Assembly (NCBI GenBank): GCA_027627225.1
Contig: CM051030.1
Location: 1,877,501 to 1,941,500, forward strand
Direction: 5' to 3'
Length of the DNA stretch: 64,000 bases
Source of the DNA: Congeria kusceri
Taxonomy: Eukaryota > Mollusca > Bivalvia > Myida > Dreissenidae
Shown here: positions 58,431 to 64,000 of the stretch, in pieces
How positions within the stretch are numbered: position 1 is the stretch's first letter
How the letters are laid out: every line of letters starts with the position of its first letter
The notes under the pieces: model-generated
Databases searched by the model: none
Told to the model about the DNA's origin: nothing
The model's input: the letters and a program-made list of their open reading frames with translations, nothing else
Translations under genes and position numbers: made by a program

Positions 58431-58457
58431 CGTGCCAGTCGATCTTAAGCGCAAGAA
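58431..58457 (-). other. 5' untranslated part of the first coding exon
   Basis: Twenty-seven bases lie between a good 3' splice site (TGATTTCAG, ending at 58458) and the start ATG. They hold no in-frame stop, so coding upstream cannot be excluded, but the residues from the ATG already align with the N-terminus of the family. The acceptor implies at least one upstream non-coding exon, which I could not locate between 58.5 and 64 kb. Confidence 0.6.
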
Positions 58458-58933
58458 CTGAAATCAAAACATAGTCATCATACAAACAAAACCAAAATAT
58501 TTCACGATTCCAAGAGTGTTGATGATAGTCAAAGGCAAGTCGCCGTGGAGTACTCCGAGTAGACCTGTGTACAGTGAGAAAATATCACTGAGTAATTACT
58601 TGAGTCACTCGAAATCAGCTATCAGTTGTACACACATGTGGAGTGACTTGGCGTGATTAGGTAGCTACCACTCTAAACTTTGATGGCTGAGCGTAAAACT
58701 ATTGTATCTGATATAGAAATGTTAAGCAGATACAGCAGTTTCACGCTCAACCCTTGACTTGTTGATAATTCTGACTCAGAGGAGGCAGTAAAATGTTTGT
58801 TTCCTTTAAGCTACAGTTATATGCTAGGCCAGTCCTGTTTTTTTTTAAACTGTTACATTTGTTGGCTGAACTGACCGCACAAGAATTAAAATGAAAACCA
58901 AGACATGTTCCTCTATGCTGTCTGTGTATTTTG

Positions 58934-59794
58934 CAGGGTTGAAACAAACCGCCCCTGGGTTTTCCCCGCGGGTTTTACTGGTTTTTCCCGCCCTGGTCAA
59001 TACCCTGACAGTGGGCAATACTGGGCAATACTATTTTTTCTTCAGTCAATATGCAGTTTTCATTGTTTGTATAAATCTAACTACTATGTTAAATTATATT
59101 ATAAGGACAATGACTTATATTTGATTTTGCAGATCCAATATATGCATAGTTATGAAATATTGTCTATGTTGTTTGTGAAATGATTCCGCTTGATAATAAA
59201 ATATGTCTACATTTATTAATCCTTGTCTATTTCTTGCATTAAACTGTTCTTTTTCGTTATCTATACAACTTAGGGAGGCCTTCTCTGGATAAGGGTTTGC
59301 AAAAGGCCCCTTAGGATTTACATGGGCCCCTGCCAGTGGCCCCTCGTTGAGATCTACATTAGACCTATAGGTCTATTACGTTTATTCAAGGGGTCCAGTT
59401 TTTTGTTGAGCACTTGCATCTGCCAATTCATTCAATGTTTGTGTTTGTTTTAGAGGGTGTACATATTATTGTGGATGGGTCAGAAATGATATCACAATAT
59501 TAGGTCATTAATGTACAGCATGGGGCTGCAGCAAGAGGGTCTTGTTGCAACATGACCTCAACTAAAATATTTTATAACATTAAAATATTTTATAATTGTC
59601 CGATTTCTCTTATACATCTCCTCTTTTTCTTTTACAAACATAATTTTGTTACATATGCAACTATATACTGAGAAACATCTTTTTCCCCAGTATTGCCCAC
59701 TATTGCCCAATAAAACCCTGTAAAACCCGTTTTTTCCCGTATTACCCACCCGGGCCAGTCAATAATATACAACCCGGGTTTTATGCCAACCCTG
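58934..59794. mobile_element. 861-bp hAT-type non-autonomous transposon
   Basis: cagggttgaaacaaacc at the left is inverted at the right (gggttttatgccaaccctg). GTATTTTG is exactly repeated at 58926-58933 and 59795-59802. An 8-bp duplication with CAGGG ends is the hAT signature. Sub-terminal cccagtattgcccac and gtgggcaatactggg also pair. No transposase ORF. Confidence 0.92.
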
Positions 59795-60149
59795 GTATTT
59801 TGGTGTGATGCATTATATTATACTGAATAAAACTTTGTTATATGTACTTTTGTATTTTTGTCCATTGCTGCTTTATCAAATCTCAAACGATAATTTGCCC
59901 TTACAATCCAAAGTTGACGCTGATTAATGAATGCCCTTTGTTGACAAACGTCTGCCCTTTTAGCCAGCACCAAGCGCTTTTTTAATCCCAACCCTGGTAT
60001 TTAACACTAGTTTGTGAAATCATAACTTTGCCTTCCGCTTAAAACTGAAAACTTTTGTTTGACATTAGTTGCTCAAGTCATTTTCAATCATTGATGTGTT
60101 CCCATCTCTGAACATAAGGAAGCTTTGTTCCTCGTTGAAAGTTCAATTT

Positions 60150-60612
60150 TTACTGGACTTTTTACTTTTACTTTTACTTGTACTGTACTTTTACTGTACT
60201 TTTACTTGTACTTTTACTGTATTTTTACTGTACTTTTACTTTTACTTGTACTTTTACTGTACTTTTACTGTATTTTTACTGTATTTTTACTTTTACTTGT
60301 ACTTTGACTGTATTTTTACTTTTACTTTTACTGTATTTTTTACTTTTACTTGTACTTTTACTGTACTTTTACTGTATTTTTACTGTACTTTTACTGTATT
60401 TTTACTTGTACTTTTACTGTACTTTTCCTGTATTTTACTTTTACTGTATTTTTACTTTTACTTGTACTTTTACTGTATTTTTACTTTTACTGTACTTTTA
60501 CTTGTACTTTAACTGTATTTTTACTTTTACCTGTACTGTACTTTTACTGTACTTTTTACTTTTGTAATTTTTACTGTACTTTGAAAGTTCAATTTTTACT
60601 GTACTTTTTTAT
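60150..60612. repeat. pyrimidine-rich TTTTACTGTA tandem tract
   Basis: About 460 bp of ttttactgtac, ttttacttgtac and ttttactttta units, with almost no G on the plus strand. All three plus frames stay open (Tyr-Phe-Leu-Leu-rich), with no protein meaning. The same attgaaagttcaatttttac sequence borders both ends. Confidence 0.93.
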
Positions 60613-61147
60613 CTTTCTAGCCAGTGAATGGTGTTTTAAGAATGGCATTATTATTTCATTCATGACTAGCATTTTCTGATTACTATCAAGAATGTGGTAA
60701 ATACTATTTAAAGTAAAGGATTATTTTCTGTACAGTATTCATTTATAATAAGAACAATCTTTATTTCTGAGTTGTTCACGTGTAATGCTCTAGTCTAAAG
60801 AAAAAGGTTTTTGAATGTAGTTTAACTTTTTTAGAATTAACTTGCTTACCGGTAATACCCGACCTGAACCAAAATTACCGGAACTTTGAAATTTTGACCC
60901 AAACCCGACCCGAAGAAATTTTTCGACCCATGGAGCCCTACAGGGTATAACCCACCATGCAGGCACTCAGAACTATTTCACTTAACTCACACAAGCCAGT
61001 CACAGTGTGTGAAAATATATTTAAGCTGGACTGCATGTGAAAGAACTGATTGAAATGTTAACTGAATTATTTGTTTTACTCATCAAACCTTTCATATCCA
61101 CAATAAAAATGTGTTGGCACTAGATTTCAAACAAGTTTGTATATAAC

Positions 61148-62161
61148 CAGGGCCCTCAATCTACAATTTTTGCCGCCGAATATCGGCCCCACTCCCCCAC
61201 CTGAAAAGTATGTTTTTTTCCCCTAAAAAATGGAAAAATTCCCCCTAGGTCTGCAAAAAAAATACAAAAAAATGACAGAAAACGTAGTTAAGATGCCAAT
61301 AATCGTCCGCACCATAAGTATAGCCGTTTTGGTCCAGATCTCTACATCACTAATATTTCATTGACACATGTTATGTGCGATAAACAATAAACCGATCCGT
61401 TCAACGTCAAAGTGAAACAGTTTGACGTCATCAGCTTATATCGCGCGTGCCACCCATGACAACGTCCTTTCACTGCCGTTGCTTTAATTAGCAGCCGAAT
61501 TACACGCTGTCCACGTGGAGGGTGTACACAGTACTGTATGTCATAAATCAATACTGACCCATCTGAATGACAATAACGTTATCGATACGGCAAAAGTATT
61601 TTTTGTTTATGAGGAAATGTTAACTGCACATCGATGGCGATAAAAAAATTTGGTTGGTATGCGCTACGAAACTTTTATTCAAAAGTAAAGATCTCACAGT
61701 TCCCTACGCTACAAAGTTTTTATATGGCCATCAATACATCAATACACCCACGCTTTCCATGCGGATGACGGGACGTTGTACATGTCAGCATAATTTTCGC
61801 GCGCTTTTCTATATTAACACCCGCGAAATCACAAAAAACTCTTGGAAATGACTCGTGTATAGCTGCAATGTTACATGTATACCGCAGCAAATTGGAAGCG
61901 TTATCTGTAGATTATGAGCTATGTTTTTTTGTGCTAAAAATAATCAAATTTATATTTATAGGAGTTTCATTTGCCGTAAAGATTACATAACGTTTTTACC
62001 AAACGACAATTAGACGCGAGTTTGATCGGGTTGAGTTAGTTTTCTAATCAGTTAATCTGTAAAAACTTCCATATTAAAATATCCCCCCAGTCAGTCAAAA
62101 TTCCCCCTCCAGAGGGCAGTGAACCACTTCCCCCAAAAGGCAAAACTGATTGAGGGCCCTG
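61148..62161. mobile_element. 1-kb TIR transposon with 5-bp TSD ATAAC
   Basis: cagggccctcaatc at the left and gattgagggccctg at the right. ATAAC lies directly outside at 61143-61147 and 62162-62166. Sub-terminal gccgaatatcggccccactc recalls MITE B. The core from 61350 to 61820 is shared with 41.77-42.24 kb. Confidence 0.9.
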
Positions 62162-62247
62162 ATAACATTTCAAAAACAGTGTTGGTTTTATCATAGACGC
62201 TTGTTGTTGAACAAATAAAAAAAATCTTATCATTATCTTTTAAACAC

Positions 62248-62463
62248 AGACAAGCCATTTTCTATAGTAACGGACGTGGCATTGCATTGATAAGTATAAG
62301 GCCCGTATGCATACACAGTTACACATCAAGACGCTGTTGATTTCCGGAACCTAAAAGTGAAATTCACTTCCGTTACGATAGAAAAATGGCAAATGAGCTA
62401 CCTTGTGTATTTATATATAAATAGGACTAGGTTTTTTTTTTGTTAAACAACCAAGCGCCTATG
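62248..62463. mobile_element. second copy of the fold-back element found at the TIMELESS stop
   Basis: It shares ttccgttacga, aaaatggcaaatgagctacc, ttgtgtatttatatata and aacaaccaagcgcctat with 1440-1545, in the same orientation. Its left arm is reduced to ccattttctatagtaacgg. Confidence 0.8.
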
Positions 62464-62464
62464 G

Positions 62465-62788
62465 GTGTTATTGATAATGAATCACAATGAATCAGAATCA
62501 TTAAATGGGGCAATGTGTCAACTGATTTTAAATCTGAGGCCGAGAAAATTTTTGCTAGAGGAGCAAAACATAAAGGTCCTGGCAGCTCTGAATACAATGG
62601 AAGAATTACTGAATAAACGTTGTAAAATAAATGAAAAGGACTTGTTATACCAAATTTGCGCTAGACTTCAATTAAAATTCCCCGCTTTATTTGTCAGGTA
62701 CCAAGCTTCTTCAAAATATTTTGTTATAATCGCAAAAGGGTTACACACCACGAAGTTATTAACAAGTATTTCCCGACTAAGCGTTTAA
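62465..62788 (+). CDS. hypothetical 107-residue ORF, unrecognised
   Basis: An ATG-started frame with a mixed, protein-like composition (PRKFLLEEQNIKVLAALNTM, ICARLQLKFPALFVRYQ). It lies directly after a transposon copy and is transcribed away from TIMELESS. A donor-like TGTCAG|GTACCA at 62697 suggests it could be the first exon of a divergent neighbour or part of a transposon gene. I recognise no domain. Chance is a real alternative. Confidence 0.25.
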   Translation: MLLIMNHNESESLNGAMCQLILNLRPRKFLLEEQNIKVLAALNTMEELLNKRCKINEKDLLYQICARLQLKFPALFVRYQASSKYFVIIAKGLHTTKLLTSISRLSV

Positions 62789-63428
62789 GAAAAACTATTA
62801 CCAAATATGATATTCGGCTAAATGACTAGTCGCCCTCTGTCATTACATAAGATACCAAGGAATGATGGACTTCAGACTGTTCTGACATTCGATTCAAACC
62901 TATGCTATTATGGGTCCAGCCACTGCCTTCGAGCATACGGTCTAGCTAGACTAGTGTGGAAATAACCTAGATAAAGGTATAACTCTCGGTTTCCTTCACA
63001 GCACGAGATGACACTACAGTTGAGTTTTCAGTTCTGAAATATATTTTAATTTCAACCACAACGAAAGGACACACGCATCTTGAACAGCAATTTAGATAGG
63101 GCAAAGCGGATATCCTCATGCATAAAGCGCGTAGTATAACGCAAAAATATGAAAGCACGCACGCGCGTTGCACGGACGCACTAGCATATATTATCATATG
63201 CTTGGCATTTCCTGTCTTTCAATAACAATTTTTAATATCAATAAATTAGTATGATCATTTGTTCTGCATATATCGGCAGCACTCTTTTCCAAACGTCGAC
63301 ATAAACTTTTAATGGTCGTGACATAATTTATACCGTAACAAAAATAATGTGAAGTTGCATTAATGGGTTTTAGTAGTTGTTAATATAACCTTACGGTGAG
63401 CTGGATAGTACTAAATAATTGACCTGAC

Positions 63429-63976
63429 TAAAGGCCGGTTTCCATGAAGCGGAAAACATAAGCGTTTTCGGGACGGTTATATTCGGCGCCGAACACGCGC
63501 CGATTAAAAATAATTTGCTTCAATTCTATATTGCATGATGATGTTTCCTTTGCCGCGTTTTTCGGAGCTGCCTGAATATTGCAGAAAATGTCAAAAAAGA
63601 TGAACATGACGTCAATTCCTCGATATCCTCGTCAATCAGGAGTATCCGACCATTATATAAACATAATTGAAATAAATATTATGTTCAGTGTGCAAACACA
63701 TGAGAAACTTATTGAGCTGGTGAGGAGTCATAAATGTCTTTTTGATTCCTCCTTGATGGAATATAAAGACTTAAGTTACAGAAAAATATTTTGAAATAAA
63801 TTATAACTACCATAACTGTTTTGTCAATAAAAGGTTAATGAAGACATGCGTTTTATCCGAAAACCGCGTCGGGTTTCGGCTTCATGTAAACAGTATATCG
63901 GCGCGTACTCGGCACAAATTTCGGCACAGATAAAATCAGCGCCGAAAAAATAGGCTTAACGGAAACCCGGCTTTAT
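63429..63976. mobile_element. PIF/Harbinger-like small element carrying half a MADF domain
   Basis: aaaggccggtttccatgaag at the left and cttaacggaaacccggcttt at the right form inverted ends. Cggcgccgaacacgcgccga and atcggcgcgtactcggcaca add GC-rich sub-terminal arms. PIF/Harbinger elements often encode a Myb/MADF-type helper protein, which fits the ORF inside. I could not settle the target-site duplication. Confidence 0.6.
63579..63794 (+). pseudogene. MADF-domain fragment (N-terminal half)
   Basis: A 71-residue frame whose C-terminal part (KLIELVRSHKCLFDSSLMEY, then KDLSYRKIF and stop) matches the start of MADF domains: Leu-Ile-x-x-Val, Cys-Leu-Phe/Tyr-Asp, and a Tyr-Lys-Asp motif. The second half, with its conserved Trp-x-x-Ile/Val, is missing, and the frame stops at the point where it should follow. 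I take it as a deletion remnant of a transposon helper gene. A first exon with an intron beyond the window is less likely, as the element ends at 63976. Confidence 0.6.
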
Positions 63977-64000
63977 ACTATTGACAATATAAATACTATG

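Noticed and set aside
1579..58430. Circadian TIM (insect timeless) instead of TIMELESS/timeout
   Set aside because: The VPLVPLTEEN and FWRIPAG blocks of the PARP1-binding region and the close match along the C-terminal half belong to the TIMELESS/timeout type.
60069..60679. Overlapping plus-strand ORFs rich in Tyr, Phe and Leu
   Set aside because: Products of the TTTTACTGTA tract, where no frame has stops. They are not membrane proteins.

Overview
The window comes from an animal (eukaryotic) genome: long AT-rich introns with GT-AG borders, tRNA-headed SINEs, many short inverted-repeat transposons and large minisatellites. The dispersed repeats (a SINE with an (AAAC)n tail, a fold-back repeat built round 'ggattagcctgtgcggactgcaca', and elements that start near 'atatacccccA' and end near 'gggggtata') look like those I associate with bivalve molluscs, perhaps a heterodont such as Dreissena or Mya. 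The species is an inference from memory, not shown by the sequence.

One gene fills almost the whole window. On the minus strand, 34 coding exons from 58430 down to 1579 join without a frame error into 4257 nt (1418 residues plus stop). Every intron is GT-AG by my reading. The product is the replication-fork protein TIMELESS (the TIMEOUT/Tof1/Swi1 type, not the insect circadian TIM). It has the N-terminal alpha-helical TIMELESS domain (about residues 1-500), a basic and acidic linker, the C-terminal region with two Myb-like 'W-x-E-x-E' helices (about 810-960), a Gly/Ser/Asp low-complexity tract (about 985-1025), the PARP1-binding-type region (about 1030-1130), a Lys/Glu-rich helix (1150-1206) and an acidic Ser/Asp tail. 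A 5' non-coding exon must lie above 58457 but I could not place it.

The introns hold nearly all the rest. Arrays: 23 bp (3.35-4.16 kb), 40 bp (6.56-7.20 kb), 142 bp inside a 5-kb element (19.3-24.4 kb), about 145 bp (25.1-26.2 kb), a tandem SINE head (36.2-36.65 kb), 30 bp (39.1-39.7 kb), 22 bp (44.5-45.1 kb), 66 bp (50.9-53.35 kb) and a TTTTACTGTA-type tract (60.1-60.6 kb). Transposons with readable target-site duplications include a hAT (8 bp), a Mutator-like fold-back (10 bp), a family with 5-bp duplications and a nested insertion with a 6-bp duplication.

The most unusual observation is that four tandem arrays in this one gene are built from its own exon-intron junctions. The 66-bp array repeats the end of exon 5 plus its 5' splice site 37 times. 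The 30-bp array repeats the end of exon 12 plus its 5' splice site about 21 times and makes up most of intron 12. Shorter arrays repeat the 3' splice sites of exon 21 (5 copies in all) and exon 30 (4 copies). Each unit carries a ready-made decoy splice site. Upstream of the gene (58.5-64 kb) there are only transposons, one unrecognised 107-residue ORF, and a small PIF/Harbinger-like element carrying half a MADF domain.
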